A DNA stretch of 64,000 nucleotides from Mannheimia cairinae (GCF_028649535.1 NZ_JAQSJE010000002.1:136645-200644), one strand, 5' to 3'. Positions 18,711-27,954 are shown, counted from the stretch's first letter. Program-made: numbers and translations. The notes: generated by a model from the letters alone, not told the origin.

Positions 18711-20468
18711 ATGAAAGGTATGATTCCACGTTCATTTATTGATGATCTGATCGCTCGTACCGATATTGTTGAAGTTATCAACAGTCGAGTTAAGCTCAAA
18801 AAGGCAGGGCGAGATTACCAAGCCTGTTGTCCTTTCCATCACGAAAAAACACCTTCTTTTTCAGTTAGCCAATCTAAGCAGTTTTACCACTGTTTTGGTT
18901 GTGGTGTGCACGGTAATGTAATTAGCTTTTTAATGGATTACGATAAGCTTGAATTCCCAGAAGCAATAGAAGAGCTTGCAGCAATGCACGGTTTGGAAGT
19001 GCCAAGAGAAAATGTAGTTAATCGTGATGGAAAGCCTCAAGCAAGTTATAAAACAAAACGTAATTTATATGAGTTGATGGCTGCGGTTGCCAAGTTTTAT
19101 CAACAGAATTTAGCTCATCAAATTCCTGCACAGAGTTATTTGCAAGAGCGGGGGCTTTCAACAGAGGTTATTGAGCGTTTTGAAATTGGCTTTGCTCCTA
19201 ATGCATTTGACTCAACTCTAAGAGCCTTTGGGCAATCACAAGAAGATATTCAAAAATTATTAGATACCGGTGTATTAACCAAAAATGATAGCGGTCGAAT
19301 TTATGATAAATTTCGCAACCGTATTATGTTCCCAATTCGTGATAAACGTGGGCGAGTGATTGCTTTTGGCGGACGTGTTCTGCCAAATGATGATCAAGGG
19401 GCGAAATATATGAACTCGCCTGAAACCGTGATTTATCATAAAGGGAGCGAACTATACGGTCTGTATCAAACCTTACAACTTAACGAAAACCCTGATTATC
19501 TATTTGTGGTTGAAGGTTATATGGACGTAGTTGCATTAGCCCAATTTGGGGTAAATAATGCGGTGGCATCACTAGGTACGGCAACTACAGGGGAGCAAAT
19601 CCAACAAATGTTCCGTTGCACGGAGCAAATCATCTGTTGCTATGATGGCGATAGAGCTGGGCGAGATGCGGCTTGGCGGGCATTAGAAAATGCACTGCCT
19701 TATTTGCATGATGGTCGCCAACTTAAATTTATCTTTTTACCTGATGGTGAAGATCCTGATACTTTTGTACGTTCTCAAGGCAAGGATGGGTTTGAGCAAT
19801 ATATTGTAGAAAATGCCAAATCACTGAGTGATTTTCTTTTTGATAGTTTGTTAGCTGGTGTTGATCTTTCTTCTAAAGAAGGTAAGTCGAAACTGGCAGC
19901 TTTGGCTGTACCGTTAATCAATCGTATTCCCGGTGAAATGCTACGTGTTTATTTACGCAATATTTTAGGGCAAAAACTGGGAGTGTTAGATCCGACTCAG
20001 CTTGAAGCAATGCTACCTAATAAAAAAGTAAATGAGGCCCCAGTGTATCAAAGGGTTAAGATCAAACGCACACCAATGCGATTATTAATTGCTCTTTTAC
20101 TGCAAAACCCCTATTTAGTCAAATTTGTGCCAGATATTTCCGCACTTCAAACCTTACAAGCCCTAAAAGAACCAGGTTTTGACTTATTAACGGATCTAGT
20201 CGCAAATTGTCAGCAAAATACAGGTATAAGTATGGGGGGGCTACTTGAACATTATCGTGAGCATCCCCAATATAATATCATTGAGGCTTTAGCAAATTGG
20301 GAACACTTAGTGTTGCCTGAAAATATAGAGACGACTTTTATTGAAACACTTGATTTTCTTTATGCAAAATTAGTAGAGTTACGTAAGGCTGAACTTATTG
20401 CTAAAGATAGAACAGTTGGCTTAACTGCAGAAGAGAAGAAAGAATATGCACTTTTAATGTTTCAGTAA
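18711..20468 (+). CDS. dnaG: DNA primase
   Basis: Makes the RNA primers for replication at the fork with DnaB. The 585-residue protein has the CHC2 zinc finger (C40, H43, C61, C64), the catalytic TOPRIM domain with VVEGYMDVVAL and the acidic YDGDRAGRDAA segment, and the C-terminal helicase-binding domain. ATG 18711 is chosen because AGGAGG lies six bases upstream; in-frame codons before it run through the rpsU terminator. A run of seven G lies at about 20234-20240. Second gene of the macromolecular synthesis operon. Confidence 0.97.
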   Translation: MKGMIPRSFIDDLIARTDIVEVINSRVKLKKAGRDYQACCPFHHEKTPSFSVSQSKQFYHCFGCGVHGNVISFLMDYDKLEFPEAIEELAAMHGLEVPRENVVNRDGKPQASYKTKRNLYELMAAVAKFYQQNLAHQIPAQSYLQERGLSTEVIERFEIGFAPNAFDSTLRAFGQSQEDIQKLLDTGVLTKNDSGRIYDKFRNRIMFPIRDKRGRVIAFGGRVLPNDDQGAKYMNSPETVIYHKGSELYGLYQTLQLNENPDYLFVVEGYMDVVALAQFGVNNAVASLGTATTGEQIQQMFRCTEQIICCYDGDRAGRDAAWRALENALPYLHDGRQLKFIFLPDGEDPDTFVRSQGKDGFEQYIVENAKSLSDFLFDSLLAGVDLSSKEGKSKLAALAVPLINRIPGEMLRVYLRNILGQKLGVLDPTQLEAMLPNKKVNEAPVYQRVKIKRTPMRLLIALLLQNPYLVKFVPDISALQTLQALKEPGFDLLTDLVANCQQNTGISMGGLLEHYREHPQYNIIEALANWEHLVLPENIETTFIETLDFLYAKLVELRKAELIAKDRTVGLTAEEKKEYALLMFQ

Positions 20469-20557
20469 TTGATGTGTACTATAATGAATCATTCGATTCC
20501 TGACATTTAATAAAATCATAAATTTTTTGCAAATTTACCTAGCAAGCAGGAATTTAA

Positions 20558-20566
20558 TGGTATAAT
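20558..20566 (+). promoter_or_regulatory. extended -10 promoter before rpoD
   Basis: TGG followed by TATAAT (20561-20566), an extended -10 element with no good -35. It lies about 40 bases before the rpoD ATG, allowing rpoD transcription independent of rpsU-dnaG. Confidence 0.55.
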
Positions 20567-20604
20567 CCACTACTATTTTTGCTCGCATAATAAATGGATA
20601 AACT

Positions 20605-22473
20605 ATGGAAAACCAAGCAGATCAACAATTAGAACAGCAATCTCAATTACAGCTTCTGATCGCTCAAGGGCGTGAACAAGGTTATTTAACAATTTCTGAG
20701 GTTCACGACCACCTGCCAGAAGATCTTGTAGATGCAGAGCAAATTGAAGATATTATCCAAATGATCAACGATATGGGGATCAAGGTATTAGAAGTTGCTC
20801 CAGATACAGATGACTTAATGTTAGCTGAAAATATTGCTGATGAAGATGTGGTTGAGGAAGCAACAAAAGTGCTTTCTACCGTGGAATCAGAATTAGGACG
20901 AACAACTGACCCTGTGCGTATGTATATGCGTGAAATGGGAACTGTTGAGCTTTTAACTCGTGAAGGCGAGATTGATATTGCAAAACGTATTGAAGACGGT
21001 ATTAATGAAGTTCAATGTGCCATCGCAGAATATCCAGAGGCATTATCAGGGCTTTTAAGTTGTTACGCTCAGGTTGAAAATGGGGAAATGCGTCTTTCTG
21101 ATTTGGTAACGGCGTTTGTTGATCCAAATGCATCTGAAGAAGCTTCTGGCGAAGAATTAGATGTGGATATTGATGACGAAGAATCAGATAGTGCAGATGT
21201 TTCTGATGATGAAGACGAAGATGAAGATAATGACAGCAGTTCAGATAATAGTGATGATAGTTCAATCGACCCTGAAGTTGCTCGTGAAAAATTTGAAGCA
21301 TTACGTAGTCAGCACGAAAAAGTATTACTAGTAATTCAAAAACACGGACGTACTAGTAAAAAATCAAAAGAGCAAATTGAAATTCTCTCTACAATTTTCC
21401 AAGAATTCCGTTTAGTGCCAAAACAATTTGATTTATTGGTTGAGTCAATGCAATCACTAATGAAAAAAGTACGCCGTGAAGAACGCCAAATTCAGCGTTA
21501 TGCCGTTGAATATGCAGGTATGAAGAAAACGGATTTCTTGAAAGCTTTCCAAGGCCACGAATTAAGCGAAGCTTGGATTGAAAAAGCAATTAATGCAAAG
21601 AAAAATGGTGCGCCTAAGTTAGCCAATTACATTGATAACATTCGTGCCAATATTGCTAATTTACAAAGTTTAGAGCAAAGCTCAGGTTTAACGATTGCTC
21701 AAATTCGTGAAATTGGCGGACGTATCGCAAATGGTGAATTAAAGGCTCGCCGTGCGAAAAAAGAGATGGTTGAAGCAAACTTACGTTTAGTTATCTCTAT
21801 TGCGAAAAAATACACCAACCGTGGTTTGCAATTCTTAGATTTAATTCAAGAAGGTAACATCGGTTTAATGAAAGCGGTAGATAAGTTTGAATATCGCCGT
21901 GGTTATAAATTCTCGACTTATGCAACTTGGTGGATTCGTCAAGCAATTACACGTTCAATCGCTGACCAAGCTCGCACAATCCGTATTCCGGTGCATATGA
22001 TTGAAACGATTAATAAACTTAACCGCATTTCTCGCCAATGTTTACAAGAAATGGGGCGTGAGGCTACACCGGAAGAATTAGCAGAACGTATGGGAATGCC
22101 TGAAGATAAAATTCGCAAGGTATTAAAAATTGCCAAAGAGCCAATTTCAATGGAAACCCCGATTGGCGATGACGATGATTCACATTTAGGTGATTTCATT
22201 CAAGATGAAAGTCTTGAGTTACCATTAGATTCTGCAACGGCAGAAAGTTTACGTATGGCAACGAATGAGGTGCTTGAAGGCTTAACCCCACGTGAAGCTA
22301 AAGTATTACGTATGCGTTTTGGTATTGATATGAATACCGACCACACCCTTGAAGAAGTGGGTAAACAATTTGATGTAACTCGTGAACGTATTCGTCAGAT
22401 TGAAGCAAAAGCCTTACGCAAACTTCGCCACCCAAGCCGTTCAGAAACATTACGCAGTTTCTTAGATGACTAA
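20605..22473 (+). CDS. rpoD: RNA polymerase primary sigma factor (sigma-70)
   Basis: Housekeeping sigma factor of 622 residues. Region 1.2 begins [11 protein letters not shown], region 2 contains [23 protein letters not shown]-like sequence with the -10-recognition segment [11 protein letters not shown], and region 4 ends with the helix-turn-helix [17 protein letters not shown]. Between regions 1.2 and 2 there is a very acidic stretch (about residues 180-220), part of the non-conserved region seen in proteobacterial RpoD. Third gene of the macromolecular synthesis operon, followed by a good terminator. Confidence 0.98.
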   Translation: MENQADQQLEQQSQLQLLIAQGREQGYLTISEVHDHLPEDLVDAEQIEDIIQMINDMGIKVLEVAPDTDDLMLAENIADEDVVEEATKVLSTVESELGRTTDPVRMYMREMGTVELLTREGEIDIAKRIEDGINEVQCAIAEYPEALSGLLSCYAQVENGEMRLSDLVTAFVDPNASEEASGEELDVDIDDEESDSADVSDDEDEDEDNDSSSDNSDDSSIDPEVAREKFEALRSQHEKVLLVIQKHGRTSKKSKEQIEILSTIFQEFRLVPKQFDLLVESMQSLMKKVRREERQIQRYAVEYAGMKKTDFLKAFQGHELSEAWIEKAINAKKNGAPKLANYIDNIRANIANLQSLEQSSGLTIAQIREIGGRIANGELKARRAKKEMVEANLRLVISIAKKYTNRGLQFLDLIQEGNIGLMKAVDKFEYRRGYKFSTYATWWIRQAITRSIADQARTIRIPVHMIETINKLNRISRQCLQEMGREATPEELAERMGMPEDKIRKVLKIAKEPISMETPIGDDDDSHLGDFIQDESLELPLDSATAESLRMATNEVLEGLTPREAKVLRMRFGIDMNTDHTLEEVGKQFDVTRERIRQIEAKALRKLRHPSRSETLRSFLDD

Positions 22474-22478
22474 TTATC

Positions 22479-22511
22479 TCCCCTATACCCTGCGGTATGG
22501 GGGATTTTTTT
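22479..22511 (+). terminator. intrinsic terminator after rpoD
   Basis: Eleven-base stem TCCCCTATACC / GGTATGGGGGA with one mismatch and a CTGC loop, followed by seven T. Confidence 0.9.
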
Positions 22512-22552
22512 ATTCAAACCGTTGTAAGCGGTCTATTTTCTCTTATTTTTTA

Positions 22553-22581
22553 CTTGTTATTATCAGTAACAAGTTTATATA
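22553..22581 (+). promoter_or_regulatory. candidate promoter with overlapping dyad
   Basis: TTGTTA (22554-22559) and TATATA (22576-22581) are 16 bases apart. A seven-base inverted repeat CTTGTTA / TAACAAG (22553-22559, 22567-22573) overlaps the -35 and the spacer, as an operator would. Upstream of the DUF3298-type lipoprotein gene. Confidence 0.4.
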
Positions 22582-22593
22582 AAAGGATCCCAT

Positions 22594-23574
22594 ATGAAAA
22601 AATCATTGTTAGCACTGTTAGTTGTAGCAAGTATTGCTATAACTGGTTGTGAAGATCAGGAGAATACGCAAAAATTACAAAATGCGGAAAAAACAATTAC
22701 TCAATTAGGTAATGAATTGAAGGCAGTAAAGTTAGATTTGGAAAAACAATCGGCTGAATTGACTACTTTGGCTGATCTAAAAGCAGAAAATGAAGCGTTA
22801 AAAAGCGAATTGGATAAAGCAAAACAAGCTGTTCCGTTACAAGTCGAAATGGTTAAGCTGTTTGATAAACAAGAAATTATTAAACACGAAGTTGATCCTA
22901 ATGATGAATTTGGTCGAGAAGAGTCTGAAATTGCATCAATGGTAGTAATCCCGAGAACAAATTTAGCGTGGTTAAATTCATTACTGATAAAAGAAGCATA
23001 TTCAGTCCCTGAAGAGCAAAAAAATGTTTCTCAAGAGTTTACTGAAAAAGCCTTTCGTACTCATCGAGAAAATGTTTACCAAATGATGATTGAGAATGTA
23101 AAAGAAGAGCCCGTTATTGGGTATGAAGATAGCATAAGTAGCCAATTTATTGGGCAACGTAACAATATTGCCACTTTTACGATGCAGTTTTATACCTATG
23201 GTGGTGGAGCTCACGGCCTGCACTATACGCAATATATTAATGTGAATTTAGATAAAGAAGTGTTGATTGATTTAAATGAGTTAATAAGTCCGCAAAATCA
23301 AGAAAAGTTAAAAGCAATTCTGTGGAAAAATTATAGAATGAACCGCTTAGGTGAAAATGGGAAATATAACGGTTTTGCGAAAAAAGAAGATTTTCGTCTC
23401 TCTCCGGAATTTTATTTCTCGCTATCGGGAATAACTTTTGTCTATCCACCTTATGAATTAGGGCCTTATGCTGAAGGGGATGTTGAAGTAGAGGCAGGCT
23501 GGTTTGAGGTAAACCAGTTACTAAATCCTGATTATCAACGTACTGAAAAAGATGGTTTTTATGAGGATGAGTAA
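22594..23574 (+). CDS. lipoprotein with coiled coil and RsiV/DUF3298-type domain
   Basis: A 326-residue predicted lipoprotein: signal peptide with lipobox ITGC (C19), then a heptad-rich coiled coil (about 25-80) resembling Lpp-type spacers. The C-terminal domain (about 120-310) contains YTYGGGAHGLHYTQYINVN and VYPPYELGPYAEG, hallmarks of the DUF3298/RsiV fold. In RsiV this domain binds lysozyme, but most Gram-negative members are uncharacterised. Its own promoter and a shared terminator suggest a single-gene unit. I infer an envelope role and do not know the ligand. Confidence 0.75.
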   Translation: MKKSLLALLVVASIAITGCEDQENTQKLQNAEKTITQLGNELKAVKLDLEKQSAELTTLADLKAENEALKSELDKAKQAVPLQVEMVKLFDKQEIIKHEVDPNDEFGREESEIASMVVIPRTNLAWLNSLLIKEAYSVPEEQKNVSQEFTEKAFRTHRENVYQMMIENVKEEPVIGYEDSISSQFIGQRNNIATFTMQFYTYGGGAHGLHYTQYINVNLDKEVLIDLNELISPQNQEKLKAILWKNYRMNRLGENGKYNGFAKKEDFRLSPEFYFSLSGITFVYPPYELGPYAEGDVEVEAGWFEVNQLLNPDYQRTEKDGFYEDE

Positions 23575-23611
23575 GAAAATAAAGCTATAGTGTAAATAAT
23601 TATAAAAAATA

Positions 23612-23647
23612 GCCCGCTTGAGTTTATAACAAGCGGGCCATTTTTTT
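23612..23647. terminator. bidirectional terminator between the lipoprotein gene and menA
   Basis: Nine-base perfect stem GCCCGCTTG / CAAGCGGGC with a nine-base loop, T7 on the right and an A-rich stretch on the left. It serves both convergent genes. The arms are one base away from the uptake-signal core (GCGGG instead of GCGGT). Confidence 0.88.
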
Positions 23648-23661
23648 CTGGTTTTTGCAAA

Positions 23662-24570
23662 TTAGCCCAGAATAATACCTAAGCTAAAGAGTAAGTTTGT
23701 AATCAATGCTAAGCCGGCCATTTGCCCTAAAATAGGATAAAGTTCTTTTGGATCTTTATGTAAATAGACAAAACGAGCGTGTTTAACCAATAATGGAATA
23801 GCGAGAAGAAAAACAAAGCTATACCAATGCTGAAATTCAGAAATAGCAAAAATCAGATAAGAAATAACCGCTAGCACTAGAAGTGCTACGTGATATTTTC
23901 GTCCATTTTCACTCCCAATTCGCACGATGAGCGTGTTTTTCCCTGCCTCTCTATCTTGGTTAATATCTCTTAAATTATTGATGTTTAGCACTGCAACAGA
24001 AAGTAGCCCACAACCGAAAGCAGGCAGGAAAATTATTGTCGGTACAGTATGAGCTTGTAAATAAAATACCCCAATAACTGCAACAAAGCCAAAGAAGATA
24101 AGAACAAATAAATCGCCTAATCCCAAATAACCATAAGCTTTTTTGCCGACGGTATAGGTAATAGCAGCAATAATAGAAACCACACCAAGCCCGATAAAGA
24201 AAAACAGATCTTGAATAGTTTCATAAGCATAGGCACTTAATGCAACCCCTGATGCGAAAGAGAGAAGGCTTAACAAAATCACCGCTTTTTTTAATTGCTC
24301 GCCGTTAATCGCTCCGTGTTGAATGGCTCGTAAGGGGCCGATACGCTCTTTAGTGTCTGAGCCTTTTATATGATCGCCATAATCGTTGGCAAAGTTGGAT
24401 AATACTTGCAATAAAATGGTAGTGATAAAGGCAAGCAAGGTTGTGATAAAGTCGAACTTTCCAGCCCAATGAGCAAGTGCAGATCCCACAATAATAGAGG
24501 CTAATGCCAAAGGTAATGTTTTTGGGCGAGCGGTACTAAACCAAATAGAAAAAAGAGAATTTTTGTTCAT
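23662..24570 (-). CDS. menA: 1,4-dihydroxy-2-naphthoate polyprenyltransferase
   Basis: Integral membrane prenyltransferase that attaches the isoprenoid tail in menaquinone synthesis. The 302-residue product (E. coli 308) has about eight to nine membrane helices and both aspartate-rich motifs: NFANDYGDHIKGSD and NNLRDINQDREAGK. I chose ATG 24570 (MNKNSLFSIW); an upstream in-frame ATG at 24627 would add 19 residues lacking family resemblance. It diverges from trmO across 59 bases. Menaquinone serves the anaerobic respiration typical of this family of bacteria. Confidence 0.95.
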   Translation of the reverse strand: MNKNSLFSIWFSTARPKTLPLALASIIVGSALAHWAGKFDFITTLLAFITTILLQVLSNFANDYGDHIKGSDTKERIGPLRAIQHGAINGEQLKKAVILLSLLSFASGVALSAYAYETIQDLFFFIGLGVVSIIAAITYTVGKKAYGYLGLGDLFVLIFFGFVAVIGVFYLQAHTVPTIIFLPAFGCGLLSVAVLNINNLRDINQDREAGKNTLIVRIGSENGRKYHVALLVLAVISYLIFAISEFQHWYSFVFLLAIPLLVKHARFVYLHKDPKELYPILGQMAGLALITNLLFSLGIILG

Positions 24571-24629
24571 AAAATAGATTTCATTTAAAATATCGATAAC
24601 CTCTTTTATTTTATCAGAAAAAAACACAA

Positions 24630-25403
24630 ATGAACTCTACCTCAATACAATTAGAACCGATTCAATTAACGCCAATCGGGGTTATTGAAAGCCCTTATGA
24701 TGAAAAATTTTCTGTGCCTCGCCAGCCCAACTTAGTTGCAGAAGGTAAGGGGGTTTTACGTTTAATTCCACCTTACAATACGGCAGATGCAGTACGAGGA
24801 TTATCACAATTTAGCCATATTTGGTTAATTTTTCACTTTCATCATATTCCAAAAAGAGAGTGGCACGCAACGGTAAGACCCCCTCGTCTAGGTGGGAATG
24901 AGCGTGTTGGTGTCTTTGCAAGTCGAGCGACTCATCGCCCAAATCCACTTGGTTTATCTAAAGTAAAATTAGAATCCGTTGAAGTGGAAAATGGCGAGGT
25001 ATTTTTAAAATTAGGTAGTGTCGATCTAGTTAATGGCACCCCCATTTTTGATATTAAACCTTATATTGCTTATGCAGATAGTGAACCCAATGCCATTTCT
25101 GGTTTTGCTCAACATAAGCCAGAAGCAAAGTTGGAAGTAAGCTTTAGTGAAGAGGCTAAACAAGCGGTTGAGTTTTGCCAAAATTTTGCAAAATTTGGTA
25201 TTGAGCAACCACTTACTTTTATTACGGAAATTATTCAACAAGACCCTAGACCTGCCTATCAACAAGGGAAAGCTTCAGAGAGAATCTATGGAATGAATTT
25301 AGCAGGTTATAATATTCGGTGGCAGGTTAAATACGCAGAGAACACAAAAACAGAATATGCAAAAGTGCTTTCTATTCTTGCAACGGAACTTTCTTCATTT
25401 TAG
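24630..25403 (+). CDS. trmO: tRNA (N6-threonylcarbamoyladenosine37-N6)-methyltransferase
   Basis: S-adenosylmethionine-dependent enzyme that methylates t6A at position 37 of tRNA-Thr (TrmO, formerly TsaA/YaeB). The 257-residue product has the TrmO beta-barrel signature [32 protein letters not shown] and RPNPLGLS, followed by a C-terminal domain containing DPRPAYQ. It overlaps no neighbour and is read away from menA. An exact uptake-signal core lies inside the gene. Confidence 0.92.
   Translation: MNSTSIQLEPIQLTPIGVIESPYDEKFSVPRQPNLVAEGKGVLRLIPPYNTADAVRGLSQFSHIWLIFHFHHIPKREWHATVRPPRLGGNERVGVFASRATHRPNPLGLSKVKLESVEVENGEVFLKLGSVDLVNGTPIFDIKPYIAYADSEPNAISGFAQHKPEAKLEVSFSEEAKQAVEFCQNFAKFGIEQPLTFITEIIQQDPRPAYQQGKASERIYGMNLAGYNIRWQVKYAENTKTEYAKVLSILATELSSF
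25160..25168 (+). other. uptake signal core inside trmO
   Basis: ACAAGCGGT followed by the AT-rich tail with TTTTGCAAAATTT. It encodes part of the TrmO linker (KQAVEF), so a full USS is tolerated in coding sequence. Confidence 0.8.
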
Positions 25404-25444
25404 TGTATCAAAGCAGTACATTTATTCTTTTAGGATAACCTTAT

Positions 25445-26158
25445 ATGAAATTAACATATCTTTTAACTATCATACCTTTTGCCGTGGCAACCGCAACGGT
25501 TATAGCAGATACTCATCAAACTAAACCATCAACTTTTAACTTTTCAACAAAGGTTACACGAACAGTAGATAAAGATTTAATGCACGCAAGTGTATATAGT
25601 CAAAAGTCAGGAAAGTCATTGATTGATTTAAAAAAAGGGGTTTCATTAACTTTAAATCAAGTAGTAGAAGAGGCGAAAAAATATCCTTCTATTGAAATAC
25701 AAACAGAGGGAATGAGCAATCGAGCAATTTACAATACGAAAGGCAATAATATTGAAGGTTGGGAAGCGATTGGACGCATTAACCTAAAAAGCAAGGATTT
25801 TGAATCAATGGCAAAAGTATTGGAAAATTTAGGTAAAGACGTTGCAATAAGCTACATTAATTTCAGTGTTTCGCCAGAAAAATTGGCGGAATTAGAAGAT
25901 GAAATGACATTAGAGATCATTCGTAAATTCCAACATAAAGCGGATATTATCCAAAAAGGCTTAGCCGCTAAAAATTATAAGTTAAGCAATATCAATATTG
26001 AGACACCTAATGATGGCTCTTCTTATTTCGGTAATACAGTAATGTATTCTGCAGCATCTATGGAGCGTTCTGCCGGGCAAAAAATGGAAGAGTTTCCTTT
26101 AGAAGCTGGAAAAACGGTTATTTCGGCCTCAGCTTCAGGCAATGTGGAATTTGAATAG
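25445..26158 (+). CDS. SIMPL-domain periplasmic protein
   Basis: A 237-residue exported protein with a signal peptide ending near VIADTHQ (about residue 21) and a SIMPL/DUF541 domain over most of the mature part. The region NFSTKVTRTVDKDLMHASVYSQ and the late YFGNTVMYSAASME fit E. coli YggE-like proteins, which are linked to oxidative stress resistance. The mechanism of the family is unclear. The stop codon lies in a tandem 10-base repeat. Single gene between trmO and aqpZ with its own terminator. Confidence 0.78.
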   Translation: MKLTYLLTIIPFAVATATVIADTHQTKPSTFNFSTKVTRTVDKDLMHASVYSQKSGKSLIDLKKGVSLTLNQVVEEAKKYPSIEIQTEGMSNRAIYNTKGNNIEGWEAIGRINLKSKDFESMAKVLENLGKDVAISYINFSVSPEKLAELEDEMTLEIIRKFQHKADIIQKGLAAKNYKLSNINIETPNDGSSYFGNTVMYSAASMERSAGQKMEEFPLEAGKTVISASASGNVEFE

Positions 26159-26194
26159 ATTTGTATAGATTTGTATAGAAATGTATAGATTTGT
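26155..26194 (+). repeat. tandem 10-base repeat, four units
   Basis: Units ATAGATTTGT, ATAGATTTGT, ATAGAAATGT and ATAGATTTGT. The first unit contains the TAG stop of the SIMPL gene. Further copies would lengthen only the 3' untranslated region. Confidence 0.9.
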
Positions 26195-26241
26195 ATGTAT
26201 GCTTATTTAGCAACAAACAAAGGTTTATACTACAGGTATAG

Positions 26242-26277
26242 AAATATGGGTATTGTTTCTAAAGTACCCATATTTTT
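26242..26277 (+). terminator. intrinsic terminator after the SIMPL gene
   Basis: Eleven-base perfect stem AAATATGGGTA / TACCCATATTT with a twelve-base loop; the T run merges with the right arm and continues TTATTTT. Confidence 0.8.
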
Positions 26278-26281
26278 ATTT

Positions 26282-26326
26282 TGCTATGTTTATAGCATAG
26301 AGAAAGTAGAAAACACACTGTGTTTT
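26282..26326. promoter_or_regulatory. two palindromes upstream of aqpZ
   Basis: TGCTAT-GTTT-ATAGCA at 26282-26297 and AAAACACA-C-TGTGTTTT at 26310-26326. The second has eight-base perfect arms centred about 35 bases before the aqpZ start and looks like an operator. No regulator is assigned. Confidence 0.45.
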
Positions 26327-26352
26327 ATCTTAATTAAAATAGGAAACAAAAA

Positions 26353-27039
26353 ATGAAAAAATATTTCGCTGAGTTTTTCGGCACATTTTGGTTAGTATTC
26401 GGCGGCTGTGGTAGTGCAGTATTAGCAGCAGGTATTCCTGAATTAGGAATTGGTTATGCCGGTGTTTCACTAGCCTTTGGTTTAACCGTATTAACAATGG
26501 CATATGCTGTTGGTCATATTTCTGGCGGGCATTTTAACCCTGCGGTTTCTATTGGTTTACTTGTAGGTGGCCGTTTTAACTCAAAAGATTTATTACCTTA
26601 CATTGTTGCACAAGTTATTGGTGCGATTGCAGCAGGTGCTGTGCTATATACTATTGCATCAGGTATCCCTACATTTGATGTAACAGCAGGTTTTGCAAGT
26701 AATGGCTATGCAGAACACTCTCCACACGGTTATAGCTTAATGGCTGCATTATTAATTGAAGTTGTTTTAACTGCATTTTTCTTAATTATCATTATGGGGG
26801 CGACAGATAAACGTGCTCCTGCAGGTTTTGCTCCTATTGCTATTGGTTTAGCGTTAACGTTAATCCACTTAATTAGTATTCCTGTAACTAATACTTCTGT
26901 AAACCCAGCACGTTCAACAGGCGTTGCATTATTCCAAGGTAGTTGGGCGATTGAACAATTATGGTTGTTCTGGGTTGCTCCTATTGTTGGGGCGATCATT
27001 GGTGCAGTCGCATATCGCTTTATTGCGGAAGAAAAATAA
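26353..27039 (+). CDS. aqpZ: aquaporin Z
   Basis: Water channel of the inner membrane, 228 residues with six spans and two half-helices. Both NPA boxes are intact (62-64 in GGHFNPAVS; 184-186 in SVNPARS). The selectivity filter positions read F43, H172 and R187, the narrow aromatic/arginine set of water-specific aquaporins and not the glycerol facilitator set. A weak GGAAAC precedes the ATG. Two palindromes upstream suggest regulated transcription, and a terminator follows. Confidence 0.93.
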   Translation: MKKYFAEFFGTFWLVFGGCGSAVLAAGIPELGIGYAGVSLAFGLTVLTMAYAVGHISGGHFNPAVSIGLLVGGRFNSKDLLPYIVAQVIGAIAAGAVLYTIASGIPTFDVTAGFASNGYAEHSPHGYSLMAALLIEVVLTAFFLIIIMGATDKRAPAGFAPIAIGLALTLIHLISIPVTNTSVNPARSTGVALFQGSWAIEQLWLFWVAPIVGAIIGAVAYRFIAEEK

Positions 27040-27055
27040 TCTTTAGCTATTTTTT

Positions 27056-27086
27056 AATGCAGTCCTCTACTTAGGGCTGCATTTTT
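27056..27086 (+). terminator. intrinsic terminator after aqpZ
   Basis: Eleven-base stem AATGCAGTCCT / AGGGCTGCATT with one G-T wobble and a six-base loop, running into TTTTT. Confidence 0.85.
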
Positions 27087-27102
27087 GTTTTGAGGATCGA
27101 GA

Positions 27103-27243
27103 ATGAGAAATTTAGTAAAAATACTCAGTATTATTTCAATTTCTTTTGTGCTAAGTGGCTGCTTAGTTACATCTGTTGTAAGCGGTGTAGTCGGCACCGC
27201 TGTCAATGTTGTAGATGCAGTTACTCCTGATATTATTGATTAA
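27103..27243 (+). CDS. small lipoprotein, 46 residues
   Basis: Short gene beginning MRNLVKILSI. The product has a signal peptide and a clear lipobox LSGC (C20), leaving a mature lipoprotein of 27 residues with a small-residue segment SVVSGVVGTAVNVVDAV. GAGGATCGAGA precedes the ATG as a Shine-Dalgarno. A similar short lipoprotein (CLVTSVVSG type) recurs in Pasteurellaceae to my recollection; no function is known. The terminator of aqpZ lies between it and aqpZ, so it either depends on read-through or has its own promoter. Confidence 0.72.
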   Translation: MRNLVKILSIISISFVLSGCLVTSVVSGVVGTAVNVVDAVTPDIID

Positions 27244-27251
27244 CTTATGAC

Positions 27252-27260
27252 ACAAGCGGT
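27252..27260 (+). other. uptake signal core
   Basis: ACAAGCGGT just after the small lipoprotein stop codon, with a degenerate downstream tail. Confidence 0.75.
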
Positions 27261-27348
27261 TAAAATTCGTCGAGCGATTGCAAATATAAAATAAAGCGTT
27301 ACAATGACTCGTTATTTTTAGTAAAACAATGTGAATAAAGGATTCAAT

Positions 27349-27945
27349 ATGAAAATTACAAAAGACTTAGTGCCAAGTATTGCTTATCAAGTTCGTACCC
27401 AAGATGGTGTATTAGTTGATGAAGCACCGGTAAATCAACCGTTAGAATACTTACACGGTCATAATAATCTAGTAGAAGGTTTAGAGAAAGCCCTTGAAGG
27501 TAAAGCAGTTGGCGAAGTATTTGAAGTACGTGTAAAACCAGAAGAAGGCTATGGCGAATATAACGACAATATGGTTCAACGTGTACCAAAAGATGTGTTT
27601 ATGGGTGTTGATGAGTTGGAAGTAGGTATGCGTTTTATTGCGGATACTGATTTAGGCCCGTTACCGGTTGTTATTACAGAAGTAGATGGTGATGAAGTGG
27701 TTGTTGATGGTAACCATATGTTAGCTGGTCAGGAATTATTATTCTCAGTAGAAGTGGTTAGCGTGCGTGAAGCAACTGCTGACGAAATCGCTCACGGACA
27801 CGTTCACGGTGGGCACGAACACGGCGGTTGTGGTTGTGGTGGACACGATCACCATCACGATCACGAAGGTTGTTGTGGTGGTCACGGACACGATCACGAG
27901 CATCATCACAACCACGGTGGCTGTGGTTGCGGTGGTCATCACTAA
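27349..27945 (+). CDS. slyD: FKBP-type peptidyl-prolyl isomerase and nickel chaperone SlyD
   Basis: Prolyl isomerase/chaperone that also delivers nickel for hydrogenase maturation in E. coli. The 198-residue product has an FKBP domain with inserted IF flap (about 1-150) and a long metal-binding tail (about 151-198) with dense His, Cys and Gly, including repeated GCGCGGH and HHHDHE. ATG 27349 follows AAGGA; an upstream GTG at 27331 is less suitable. The repetitive tail makes several long open frames on both strands that are not genes. Confidence 0.95.
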   Translation: MKITKDLVPSIAYQVRTQDGVLVDEAPVNQPLEYLHGHNNLVEGLEKALEGKAVGEVFEVRVKPEEGYGEYNDNMVQRVPKDVFMGVDELEVGMRFIADTDLGPLPVVITEVDGDEVVVDGNHMLAGQELLFSVEVVSVREATADEIAHGHVHGGHEHGGCGCGGHDHHHDHEGCCGGHGHDHEHHHNHGGCGCGGHH

Positions 27946-27954
27946 TTTCACAAT

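Noticed and set aside
20234-20240. Seven-G run in dnaG as a contingency tract
   Set aside because: dnaG is essential and the frame is intact; frameshifting would be lethal.
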